Assembly: GCA_017635595.1 (NCBI GenBank)
Contig: JAGBLF010000001.1
Span: forward strand, 1-49,946
Length of the DNA stretch: 49,946 nt
Reading direction: 5' to 3'
Source of the DNA: Alphaproteobacteria bacterium
GTDB taxonomy: Bacteria; Pseudomonadota; Alphaproteobacteria; RF32; CAG-239
A program made the translations under genes and the position numbers. The first letter of the stretch is position 1, and every line of letters begins with the position of its first letter. Below the pieces are notes generated by a model. The model saw only the letters and a list, made by a program, of their open reading frames with translations, was not told the DNA's origin and ran no database searches. This document shows positions 1 through 11,800 of this stretch, piece after piece.

Positions 1-1035
1 CGTTTTGGCATTTAAGTCAAAATCTTTATACTCTCCGCTGGTTACTTTGCTTTTACCGAACATATACGACACACCTGCACGAGTTCCGTATCTGTTTACC
101 GGCACATTATAATCGATATAAGGATTAAATGAAGATTTTGCGACATTGAATGCTACCGATAATCTGTCTTGAAAGCCGATAAGTGAGTCGGTTGAAGCAA
201 CTATGCCTCCGCGGTGTTCACCGGTCGTATCACGCCCAAAGTTATCAAATGAAGCTGACAAATGGTAAGGCATTTGCTCCTCTGCCTTTAACGTAACATC
301 TGTTGTTCCGTATTCTTCTCCAGGCTTCAATTCCGCACGCATCTTTATGCTACGGGCATTTCTGTTAAATGTTTTCAGTTCGTTTTGTAAATCTTTTAAA
401 CTGAAAAGATCGCCGTCTTTGTGACTGAATTGAGAGCGCAAATACCAGTCTCTGTTGTATTTATTTCCGTCTATAGCCAATTTTCCGATATGCGCTTCCA
501 TCAGCTCTATTTTCAAAACACCATCTAGTTTTCCTTCCGTAATAAAAGCACGAGCGGTAATAAAGCCTTTTTTCAAATATTGAGCATTGATGAGCTTAAC
601 CAAATTGTTAATATCCTCTATCGTAACATCTTTCTCTTCAATCAAAGACTTGAATTTGTTAATTTCATCGGACGAGAAAACTTCTGAATCTGATATATCA
701 ACTCGATAAATATGTACACTTGGTGCATTTTTTTTCGTTCTCGGCGGGAGTTTTATTTCCTCTTCCGTTGTATCTATCGGGGTATCGGCAGTTTCCTCTG
801 CTTCCGCATTACTCCGGCTTTCACGTGTTTGATAATATCTTCTGGCACGATTTATGTCTGTCATATCATCGACTGATTCATTTGGTGTCAATAACTGCTG
901 ATTCACTTCGGTCGCTTTTTCCTCCGGTGTGGCTGCGGCATACACATTGCTGCTCATTATGAGTGTGCTTGTCGAAATAAAGCTGCTGCAAATCAGAGTT
1001 TGCCAAAATATTTTTTTTGAGTTCATTAACATCAT
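1..1035 (-). CDS. TpsB two-partner secretion transporter (FhaC/ShlB family), N-terminal part
   Basis: Outer-membrane translocator that would export the large adhesin encoded just upstream. The 345 codons present begin at a double ATG (1035, 1032) preceded by AAAGGA, 25 nt after the adhesin stop; the gene runs off the window at base 1. A signal peptide ends near NVYA/AA (about residue 34). Then come an acidic proline-containing linker, a POTRA-like region (VHIYRVDISD, followed by KGFITARAFI at about residues 110-165) and a second one (IGKLAIDGNKYNRDWYLRSQ). The start of the beta-barrel follows (LSASFDNFGRDTTGEHRGG, LIGFQDRLSVAFN, YNVPVNRYGTR), a layout typical of the ShlB/FhaC/HecB family. The order tpsA-tpsB and the short gap indicate co-transcription. 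What is missing is most of the barrel. Family assignment is confident; the exact substrate is inferred from adjacency. Confidence 0.88.
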   Translation of the reverse strand, partial: MMLMNSKKIFWQTLICSSFISTSTLIMSSNVYAAATPEEKATEVNQQLLTPNESVDDMTDINRARRYYQTRESRSNAEAEETADTPIDTTEEEIKLPPRTKKNAPSVHIYRVDISDSEVFSSDEINKFKSLIEEKDVTIEDINNLVKLINAQYLKKGFITARAFITEGKLDGVLKIELMEAHIGKLAIDGNKYNRDWYLRSQFSHKDGDLFSLKDLQNELKTFNRNARSIKMRAELKPGEEYGTTDVTLKAEEQMPYHLSASFDNFGRDTTGEHRGGIVASTDSLIGFQDRLSVAFNVAKSSFNPYIDYNVPVNRYGTRAGVSYMFGKSKVTSGEYKDFDLNAKT

Positions 1036-1060
1036 TCTAAGTCCTTTTAATTTCAAAGAT

Positions 1061-4000
1061 TTATTTTCCGAGAATAGCCGCAACATCTGTATTCTTCAGA
1101 ATTGTATTTTCAGCCTTTTTAAGGTTACCTTTGCCTTTTTTCTTCCTTTCATCATCTTGGCTGAAATTCTGATTTACCGATCTATGTGGCGTCCCCTGGC
1201 GGATAATATCCATAACATTTATATGGTTTATCAATGTGCCATTATCATCAGTGATAAGATGATCTCGAGAACCTACCGCAGATGAGATATAATCTGATAC
1301 AGTGGAACTATTATAAAGCGAATCATTTGCTTCATCCATGACAGCTTTACCGTGATACGAATTTCTCAAAGCGGTTTCCGAGGCTAATGTTATTTCTCCT
1401 TCCATACTTGTTGCATACGCTTCTTTATTAACAAGAGTATTCATACTGTGTCTGGTTACATTTTTAGATTCCGTTCTGATATTATTGCTCTTATCAACAA
1501 TTAAATGCATCGGCTTTTTGGTCAAATACAGCTGCGTTGTTGCATAAGGATACGCTTCTAAACTTGTATTGTCTACGACAATATTTTTGCTTGCCGTATC
1601 AATCGTTCCTTTAGTCTTAATATCACCCGTAATATTAACATTTTCCGATTTTGTTGTTAAATCTAATGTATCCGTATTCAGGTTAGCAATACTTACATCG
1701 TTGTTTGCCGTAATCTTCGCATTGTCGGCAACATCCAACTTACCGATGACAACTGTGTTGCCGGAAGTATTGCTGAAGTTGCCGCCGACTGTCGCCTCGG
1801 CAATCTTGGTATCGCCTCTGGTCGTAACATTGGTATCACCGGTTGTACTCGATTTGGTGATGACCGCATTTTCTGCCTCTATCGCCAGATTATCCGCTGT
1901 TGCCTCGGCAATCTTGGTATCGCCTCTGGTCGTTATCTTGGTATCACCGGTCGTGTTCGACTTGGTGATGTCCGCATTTTCTGCCTCTATCGTCAGATTA
2001 TCCGCTGTCGCCTCGGCAATATTCACATCGTTAATTGCTGTAATTATTGCATTATCAGCCGTAATATTTTCGTAATTTGCAGTTGCACCGATACTATAAA
2101 GGTTAGCAACATTTCCGGCTGTAATATTTATATTATTACCTTCGGCAAGTCTCATTTTCAGAGCTTTATCTTCACCGATAGAACCACCTGCAGTCAGATT
2201 AACATTTTTAACAGACATATTCGTATCGTCTGTCGCCAGTCCGTTAGTAATGTTCTGTGATGACGTAATATTCACCGTATCTGCATAATCTGCACTATTA
2301 CCGATGATTAAACCAATGTGCAAATCATTAGAAGTATACACATCCAAATCATCAGTCATGGCGTTAAAAGTACCATCTAATTTCATTTCTGAGATATTGA
2401 CGTTTTCTGCAATTGCATACAAATCTCCATTAACGGTTGCATCGGCAATGTCAATATTTTCTTTTGTTTCAATATAAAGATATTCATCTGCAATAATGTC
2501 TTTAATTGAAACGCTATTGGTATCGCTGACAATATCTACCGTACTGCTGGCTTCACCTTTAGTGATGGTTAACTTGTCGCTCACACCTTTAATATAGGCT
2601 TTATCCGCTTTGAACGTCAAACCTTTATTCTCATCATCTGATACTGTTTCTACAACAAAATATCTGTCGGCAGAACCGATTTCTTTACCAACGGCATGCA
2701 AAACAATGTTTTCAGCTTTGATATTGGTAATTTCTTCTTCAGGTATATTTTCTAAAATATTACGATATTCTATTGTCTTCCGAGTAATATTGCCGGCAGA
2801 AGTCAATTCAACATTACCAAGTGATCCTTCTCCGTTTGTTGTATCAATTCGATTGATTGCCAAACCTTTACCGGCATTATCGGTCTTCAGATATACATTA
2901 CTACCGTCTTTTGAAAGAACCGTAATTTCTCTGTTTGCAGTCATATTGATGGCGGAATTTTGCTCTCCGACATCACCGACTGCATTAACGATTATTCTTT
3001 CACCGGAAACCGAAGATGTATCAAAAGCGTTCTTAACGGCTCTTTCAGAGTTAATCGTCACATTGTTGGTTGCTTGAATAATGCCGATTTTCAGGTCTTT
3101 CGTGCCGGTAAGTTTTTCTGCACCTGTTTCATCAGCCGGGGCAATCTCGGAAATAAGCGAAACATTGACATCTCCCCAACCGGCAACATTTTCTGTGCCT
3201 TTATAACCTGCGGAAGCACTAAGCACACCATCAAGATTGACCAGCATATTTTCAATGTTTCCGTAAGTCGAAACCAAATTCATATCACCGCCGGCATATA
3301 AGTGATATACTCTGTCTGTATCGGTAATTGTGGAAGCAATAATACCGAAATCAGCATTCAGATTAACCGAACCGATTGCAGAGCTGATTAAATCAACATA
3401 CATCGTATTAGCGGATTTCAGATAAATATCGCTGTCTGCTTGAACATTAAAGATACCGGCATTGGCAAACGTTAATGGTTTATCAGAAGACCCGATTTCA
3501 CCGTTAATAGCTTTCAATACGATATCACCGCCGTAGATATGTTCATTCAAATATGTTCCGGTGCTATCAGATGCATATATAGAACCATTTTTTGACTCCA
3601 AATTGATAATACCTTTATTGTCTGAAATCAGTGACTTAATCGTAAAACTGCCATCAGAAACAAAAGTTATATCATCATTGGCTCTGGCACTCAATGTTCC
3701 AACATTAAGCTCGGAGCCGTTATCTTTAGCTTGAGAAATATCAAAATTTATGCTACCGGCGTTTAAGAGCAAATCATCGGCTGATACTTTAAGTGTTTTA
3801 CCGCTCATATCCATATTGCCAACATCCGTTGATAACTGAACATTTTTACCGCTGATATCAATATTGCTCACATCACTGTACGGATAACGAACATATACAT
3901 TATTTTCAGCTTTAGCCGTTAACTTTCCGTTATCCACAATTTCAACAATCAACGGTCTTGTGGTTCCGACTTCATCAAGAACTTGTCCGATATTGTTGTT

Positions 4001-5770
4001 TGACGTCAGGTTGATATTGTTGGCCGTAATAACATTATTCTGCGAGTTTGTTATAATGCTTCCTTGCGAAGTTATATTAACATCGCCGCTTAAGGAGCTG
4101 ATGCTGTTGTTCATTACCACATCACTCTTTGAAGTTATGTTGATTTCCGGCTTGTCAAAACCTTGGAAATTAACAGTAATAGCTTCTTTTTTCACCTCGT
4201 ATGTCGGCTTATAATTAACATAGACGGTTTCATACAATTTACCGCAGAACAATTCTACAATCCAAGAACGTTCGACATAGCGTTCATAAGAGTAAGAACC
4301 ACCATCTTCCTTTATTGTCCAAGCATCGTCACCAGGGGTATATGTTGTGGAATATACTGTTGCACCGTCTGCTCTTGTTGTTTTTGATGATGTTCCCCAA
4401 GTTCCGTTTTTATTGCCGCTTGTGGTGAGGTGAATACCATTTTCAACAACTTCCGCCGTATGTGTATCGGTATTATTGGCTAAAAACTCATTTGTCAAAC
4501 CAGATTGGTTTATATTTTCGTACGGAGAATAATTCGGCACTGTTATCACCGGGAGCGCCTCGCCTGGATTACTGCTGGAGTATGCTGCCTCTTGTTTTGT
4601 ATTAACCTTAAAGTCATTGATGGTCAGCTTACCTTGCATCTCAGTATCGGCACCCAACGAATTTGTCACCAAATTATAATTAGAGTTATTGACAACATCA
4701 ATATGTCCGTAACCGTTCATCAAAACAATCTTTCCGGTGTTTTGAGTGCTGGTAATATTACCGGTCAATGTGATATTACCTCCGGATGTGTTGGCTTTGA
4801 ACAAATATATATCACCGGCAATATTGCTTGTATTGCTCTCATCCGTCGGTTTGAAATAAGCTCTGATGGCCTGCATCGCGTTAACATCAGCATTATCATT
4901 GACTTGAGGTAAATTAATGTAATAATAACCGTCGGTTGTTCCATTTTGCATTATGGTTTCAGCACCGTTCATAACCTGATAATAGTTACCATCTTCTTTT
5001 TTGATAACGGAAAATTCAGGTATTTCTACTTTTTTGAGCTCCGTGCCGCTTTGCAACAAACCATTCACGTCAATAGTTTTTGCCGCAATATCGATATCGC
5101 CTGCCGCAACAATGGCTCCCGTACCGGAAGAACCGCCGAGTTTTTGCTCTTGATTTATATAAAGCTGATTATAAGCACCGTTCGGAACTTTCATATGCAA
5201 ATCTCTAACCGTGAGGTTACCTTGCGTAATTACATCACCGGTGCGGTTGGTTACATCAAATACGCCCAAAACATTTTCAACATTGCCCTGCAAGACAATA
5301 TCTCCGGCATTAGTATCCATATTTATAGTCGGGTCGTTTTTATCAATGCTGTTAACAATGTTGATAGTAGGTCCTTCATAAGGACTTGCATTTATTATAT
5401 TTTTGGTAATATTTCCGCCCACGCCACCGTTAATGCCGTATTTCAAATTGCGGTCAATAATCAAATTATTATAGTAAACATTGCTGACGCTGTCGTTTTT
5501 AATATAAATGGCAAAACTACCTGCACCGGCGGCTGTGATTGAGCCGTTTCCGGTTGCAGTAGCACCATTGATATTGGTTTCACCGGAGCGAACAAAAACA
5601 TCATCAACATTGATACTGTAAACAGGAATAGCTTCTGCTTGAGCCAAAGCTTTTTGCGCTTCTGCATCAGCTATGCTTGCATTAAGAGAATCAATATGCG
5701 CTTGATAATCTTCAGCCGTCTTTGCTATTTCAGCATCAATATCATTCATCGCATTTTGTGCCGCCTTCAT
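1061..5770 (-). pseudogene. C-terminal part of the giant TpsA adhesin, separated by an in-frame TAA
   Basis: Carboxy-terminal third of the filamentous adhesin. It lies in exactly the same frame as the upstream 3,413-residue part. Only one TAA (5822-5824) and 17 sense codons separate that part from the first ATG here (5770), which has no Shine-Dalgarno sequence. The first ~50 residues continue the charged helical segment of the upstream part (MKAAQNAMNDIDAEIAKTAE). The rest is low-complexity beta-helix sequence rich in N, D, T, V and I with recurrent phrases such as GDVNITSQG, NVNLTAGGSIG and IVLHAVGKEIG. The end is basic (DERKKKGKGNLKKAEN) with no autotransporter barrel, as expected for a TpsA protein. 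Without a signal peptide the fragment could not be exported on its own. It is therefore either dead sequence, part of a protein made by readthrough, or the product of an assembly/base-call error. Confidence 0.8.
1794..2020 (-). repeat. 108-bp tandem repeat inside the adhesin gene (two full units plus a partial third)
   Basis: The motif gcctcggcaat starts at 1794, 1902 and 2010, giving an exact 108-bp (36-codon) period. The two complete units encode nearly identical peptides (IAEATADNLTIEAENA.., then ..ITKSNTTGDT..TTRGDTK). Each boundary carries the tripeptide RGD. High DNA identity suggests a recent in-frame duplication. Confidence 0.9.
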
Positions 5771-5821
5771 TGTTGCTTCATGGCTTTGTATGGCGGTATC
5801 ATTTGCTGTTATGTTTTGTGT

Positions 5822-8800
5822 TTAATCGTTAACTTGCCCAAGTAACGTTTCTTGCTTTCCGACTAAGTTTCCCCAAGCCTGAACACAAGCTTTCTGAGTT
5901 TCTTCATTTTCGTTTGTAACATAGGCTTTATAAGCCTCTATCCACGTTTGGACTTCAGTTATTGAACCATATTTTTCTGCATACGCAACTATATCATCTT
6001 CAGCTATAGCACCCATACCCTCAGGTGTTGTTACCTCTGTTATGGCATCCGAAATTTCTTCCAGAAGTGCGGAAGCGCTGTTTTTCAGTGTCATTAACTC
6101 TGTATTCTCTGTTTTCAATTGTTCTTTTGCTGTTTTGGCATTATTATAATTCGTTTCATGATTTGCTCTTTGGTTTTCTTTTCCCGCCACATAAATTGCA
6201 TGTTCATCTTGTAATTTTTTCATACTCGCTTTGTAAGAATCTATATCAACCTGAATATCGGCAGATGTAATTTTACCGATTTCTTTTCGTGATACTGAAA
6301 TCGCATCATTTTCCGATTCATAAGTGCCGTCTTTATTGATGACAAGGTGTTTATATGCGCCCAATCCGCTTTCCACAGCACCGTTTATGATAATGCTTGA
6401 AGAATTTTTATCCTCCGTGTGTGTATTACCTTTGCCTCTATAAGGAATCCCCCACAATTGATAAGCAATGGCATCACGAGTAGCACTAAGCTTTTGTGTC
6501 GAACTATACGCTGTTAAATTCATCGAATCATAAGATTTTATTTGCGCACCTGATTGAATATCTATTGAAGCTTCAGAATCTTTATTATAAGCATAAGAAT
6601 CACCGGAAATAATACTGGCCAAACCACGTGTCCGCTCATAGATATGTGCCTCCAAACTCTTATTGCTCAAGGCACTGATGTTAGTATTTCTACCGCTTTT
6701 TGACTTGACTTCACCGGAAATGACAACATCGGCATGTTGCTTAGAACTTTGTGCTATACTGTCACCACCGCTGCCGGTTACGCCACCATAAGATTCAACA
6801 TTGGATTTTGTATAAATATCAACATCATTTCTGGCAACATAGCTAATGTCATCATCATAATTTGAGATATCTTTATTGGTTATCTCAGTTTTAGCATCAG
6901 CTATCAAATAAACTTTCGAATCTGTATCGGCACCGGCAATACCGCCATGTGCATACAAATCGGCTTTTTCATTAATATTAGCAATGTTATACGCACTAAT
7001 ATCAATACGTCCGCTTTCAAAATCCCCTTCGGCACGAGCTTTATTTCCGCCGAATTTGACTGTCGTATCCATCTTTAACGTGTCGTTAATGGAGCCGCCG
7101 CCACCACCTGCTATACCACCGGCACCGCCATATAAATCATAGCCCGAAACCGCATTTTTTCTGATTTCATTAGCAGCTCTAACCACAATATTTTTACTTG
7201 AAGTAACATCTGCTTCAGAATCAGCCGTCACCGTAGAATCAACTATATTTTCAATTTTCGGTATTGCGGTTGTAATCACACCGTAAGAATCAGATTTGAC
7301 ATAACTCTTATATTTGTTCATAGTGTCGGCCGCAAACGAATATCCGCCTTCTGTTGTCGAAATATCATAATTTTTGCCGACATAGTTCTTATTGGTTGAT
7401 TTTATATCCGTTTTTGCCTTTGAAGCCGATATACCCAATACCGCACCGGCACCGGCATATACCGTAGATGTAGCATCATTGACAGCCTTTGATGAAATTT
7501 CAACTGAATCAGCCTTAATTGTTTTGGCTGTCTCGGCATCTTCAATATTAACACCTGATGTTTGGTCAATATTTGACGTGCCATTGGCACCACCAGTTGA
7601 TACACCGCCATAAGCCCGACCATTTGATTCCGTATCGGAATTATTAATCGCATTTGAAGTTACGGCAAAATTTCCGCCGGCTTCAGCGCTGAAATTTTTA
7701 CCGATATTAACAGTGTTATCTTTACCACTGGTAGCGGTTGAAAGCGCAGCACCACCGCCGCCGACGCCGCCGGTAGCCGCCCAAGCTTCGGCTCTCGTGT
7801 TTTCATTGGTATCCGTTTTGATGATAATATCACTGTCTTCGGAAGTCAGTGTCACATTATCTCCAAGGTCTATTCTGGTCTTTCCGCTGCTTTTGGCATT
7901 GGCAATCGACATACCGACAACAACACCGCCAAACGAACCTGACCACGCATACGCTTCGTTATCCGAATGTGAATTTGCACCGATATTTAAGTTTTTCACG
8001 GCGTTAATGACAGCACCGTCATTAACATACGCATTGGTTGTTTTATCAGATTTAAGCACAGCTACACTACCATTGCCGGAAAAAATTCCGCCGCTTGCCG
8101 CATAAGAATCCAAACGATGTTTATCTTCAGAATCTGCACTGATTTGAACGCTGTCAGCTGCTATTTTTACACCATTTTGAACAAACGCATTGGTCGTTGT
8201 TTTATCTTCAGCGACGGCAACCGAAACGCCAATACCCACCGCGCCGCCTGTGCCGTTAGCACTTTTAAGTTTAATATCATTGGTGTTTTGAGCTGTAATA
8301 TTTAAGTTTTTGATCTTTAAGTCCGCCGCCGTATCAATAAAGGCTGCCGTCCCTTTTCTGTCAGTTCCTCCGATAACTTCACGATTTGCCAAATCATATA
8401 AGCTACCGCTTGCCTGTTCTTTGTCAGCTAATCTTGTATTTCTTGATTGATTTTCAATTCTGCCTAAAGCATCATTATAAGCCTTTTTATAGGCCTCATT
8501 TGCCGAAGTATTTCTGTCTTTTGCAGCTTTAAACATATCATCTTTTTGTTTTTGTGCGCCATCTAAAGTTTTACGTTCTTCTTCGCTTTGATTCTCATAA
8601 TTGTTGATTGAAGCATTATCTTCTTTATCACCGATATGAACATAAACCGCACCACCGGATAAAGCACCGATACCGCCGCTGACAATGATTCCGAAAGAAT
8701 CAACTGTTTCAGAACTGTTGGCCGAAATATTTACATCTGCTTTTTCACCTTCAACAACCGTTCCTGTACCGATAGAAGCCAACACCGTATTGTGAATTTC

Positions 8801-11800
8801 ATTACCGCCGACAGAAGCACCGACACCAACTGCGCCGCCGGCACCGCCACCAACGCTTTCATATATTTTTGAAATATCTGTGGCATTTAAGTTCAAATGC
8901 CCTTCATCAGCAAGTGTAATCACATTATTGGAGCCGACATGTGCAACCGTTCTGTTTTCAATTCCGCTCCATAACACACTTCCGGCAATTCCGGCATATA
9001 ATCCGAATGAACCGGAGGCAACAATCATTTTGTTCGCAGCATCAGACTTACCCAGATAGGTTTCCGTTTTGGCCTTAATATCAACATTTTTTGCTTCAAT
9101 GATAACACCATCACCGGTATATGCCTCGGTTGTGGACTTAAAGTTATTAACGTCTACCGAAGCGCCGAATGCAGCAACACCGCCACCAGCAGCAGCACCT
9201 GTAAATGAAGTGAGAGTGATTTTATTTTGAGCATCAATGTCAACATCATCTGCTTTTACTTTTGCACCATCTGAAATATACGCATGCACAAAGGTATCTA
9301 CATCATTAACCAGTACCGTTCCGCTCACACCGGCGACACCGCCGCCGGCAAAGCCCACGGCTACAATATGGTCATATTCTTGTTCGCCTTTGGCTTTAAC
9401 ATCAATATCCTTAACTTGAACATTACCACCAATATAAGCATCAATTGTGCTCGTTACGGAATTAACCATAACGGTAGCACCGAAACCGGCCGCACCGCCG
9501 CCGGCTGCAAAACCGGCAATCGGGTGAACAAATGTAACTTTATCCAATGCTTCAACGACTGCTTTGTCACCTTCTAACACACCATCGGCATAGGCTTTGA
9601 TTGTATTATTAACATAATTGACATTTTCAACACCTGATGCACCGACAGTACCGCCACCGGCACCGGATACGGTTTCATATTCGTATGTGCTGTCTGCCTT
9701 AGACTTAACGTCAAGTTCCTTAAACTTTGCATTGCCGCCGGTTGCTTTAGATTCGACGGTGTATCTGATAATATCATTCACCGCAGATATGCCTACACCA
9801 ACCGCACCGCCGCCTGCGGCAGAGCCGGTAATGGTTTGCATATTCGCTGTTGCTTCGGCATTTGAAGAAATTTTATTTTCAGCCTTTAAGCTAGAATTTT
9901 CATAACCGGCATCTAATTTTGAAGTAATCACGTTTGTATTAACCGCACCGGCACCACCGAACACACCTCCGCCGGCAGCAGCCACAACGGTTGTGAAGAA
10001 ATCATCTGTTTCTTTTGCTTGAGCTTTTATATCATGTGTTGCTTCAATTATGGCATTTTGAGCATAAGCCTTTACATCTTTATCAATCACAATGGTATTA
10101 ACTGTTGCGCCAACACCGGCAACGGTACTGGCTCCGGCTGCACCAGCTGCGGCATAAATAGTATCTTTTCCCTCGGCAGAAATTGCGACATCACGACCGG
10201 CTTTAACGCCATAAAAAACATTATCTATGTTTTTTGTGCCGATAATATGCGCATCTGCCGTACTGCTCATAACCAATGTGGCAATAACACCTTCAACCGT
10301 TACACCTTGTGAAAAGCCTCCGGCTAAAGTAATAAAAGGTTTTTTCTTTTCACCGATTGTTTCATTAGCTGTCGCACTGACAGTCACATCTTTCCCTGCA
10401 TAGGCTCTTGAATTTTCAATAGTTGCTTTAACTTCGTTGTCAATAACACCGGTGATAATAGAAGCCCCAAGAGCAGCAAAACTGCCCAACGATATACTTG
10501 CCGAACCGGTACCGCCCGTAATTTCCGTATCACCGGAAGATATAACTTTAATATCTCCTGTGTTTGATGCAACATCCGCATTTTTAATGTAGGCACTTGT
10601 ATCCGAAGCCATAACAACGGTGTTAATCGAACCGGCAACCGTCATACCGCTGCCACCGGCACCGCCGATAGATATAGACATAATATCTTCATCTGTTGTG
10701 GCTTCAACATCAACATCACCTTCTGCAATAATTTTCGTTCCCTCAATACCGGTAGTTGTATCACTGCTGTCAACCACAACATTGATAGCCCCACCGCCTG
10801 CAGCTGCGCCGATAGAAATGTTTATTGTACCATTGATGGTTTCAAGATTAACATCGTTCTTTGATTTAACATTAACTTTACCGTTTGCGCTTTGAACTTT
10901 TTTATCTGCGCTTTCCGATAAGATATATGTGTTCAAATCTGCAGAATTAACCACAACACTGACTGCCCCGGAAGCGGCAAGCCCAGATCCTCCCGAACCT
11001 GCAAAAATAACATTCAGGCTGTCAATATCCGTATCTGATGTTATATCAATATCACTCTGTGCCGTTATATTTGAATTTTTGATATAATTATCAATGTCAT
11101 TATCAATAACCGCTGCATATACAGAACCGCCGATTGACATTCCGCTTGTACTTGCGGTAACAACACCGGTAACAGCAGTGGTATCAAAAACAGCATCTGA
11201 ATCTAGAGCTAATTTATTCGAATTTATGGTTGAACCCTCAATGTGGTTGTTTTGAATTGCAGAGTTAACGGCAATGGCAATAGCACCTGAATATGCATTT
11301 GCTCCGCTTGAAATAGCGCCTGCCGCCGTTATGGACAAATATTTGTATGACGAATCATTATCAAGCGTAATATCGCCTGATGTATCAACAAACGAGTCTT
11401 TGATATATGATGTAATCTCATCACCAATGCCATCAACACGAACAGAACCATCAGCCGAAGTTTGATTGCCGTATGCAACAGTGCCGACAACCGCAAAATC
11501 CTCAAATGTGCTTGAAGCAACAACGTCCACTTTGGCATTTTTATTTGTTCTGCCTGTTGTGGTATTGATTTGAGAGTCTTCAATATAGGCATTTTCTTCA
11601 TTGATTGAAACATAAGCGCCCAATGTGCCGGCATAAGAAGAACCCTGTGTCGAAACGGCTCCGGCAGCATCAACCGTTATCAAATCTGTTCTATTTGTTG
11701 CCTTAACATTTAATTCTTTGCCGGCATTAACTTCTGCATCTTTTATGTAGGCGTTAATTTTATTTAAGGCAATGTCACCGTCAAGCGTTCCGCCTTTGGC

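Noticed and set aside
5461..5667. Minus-strand 68-codon frame near the stop of the adhesin, considered as evidence for a frameshift
   Set aside because: The two adhesin parts are in the same frame, so no frameshift is needed; this frame is a shadow.
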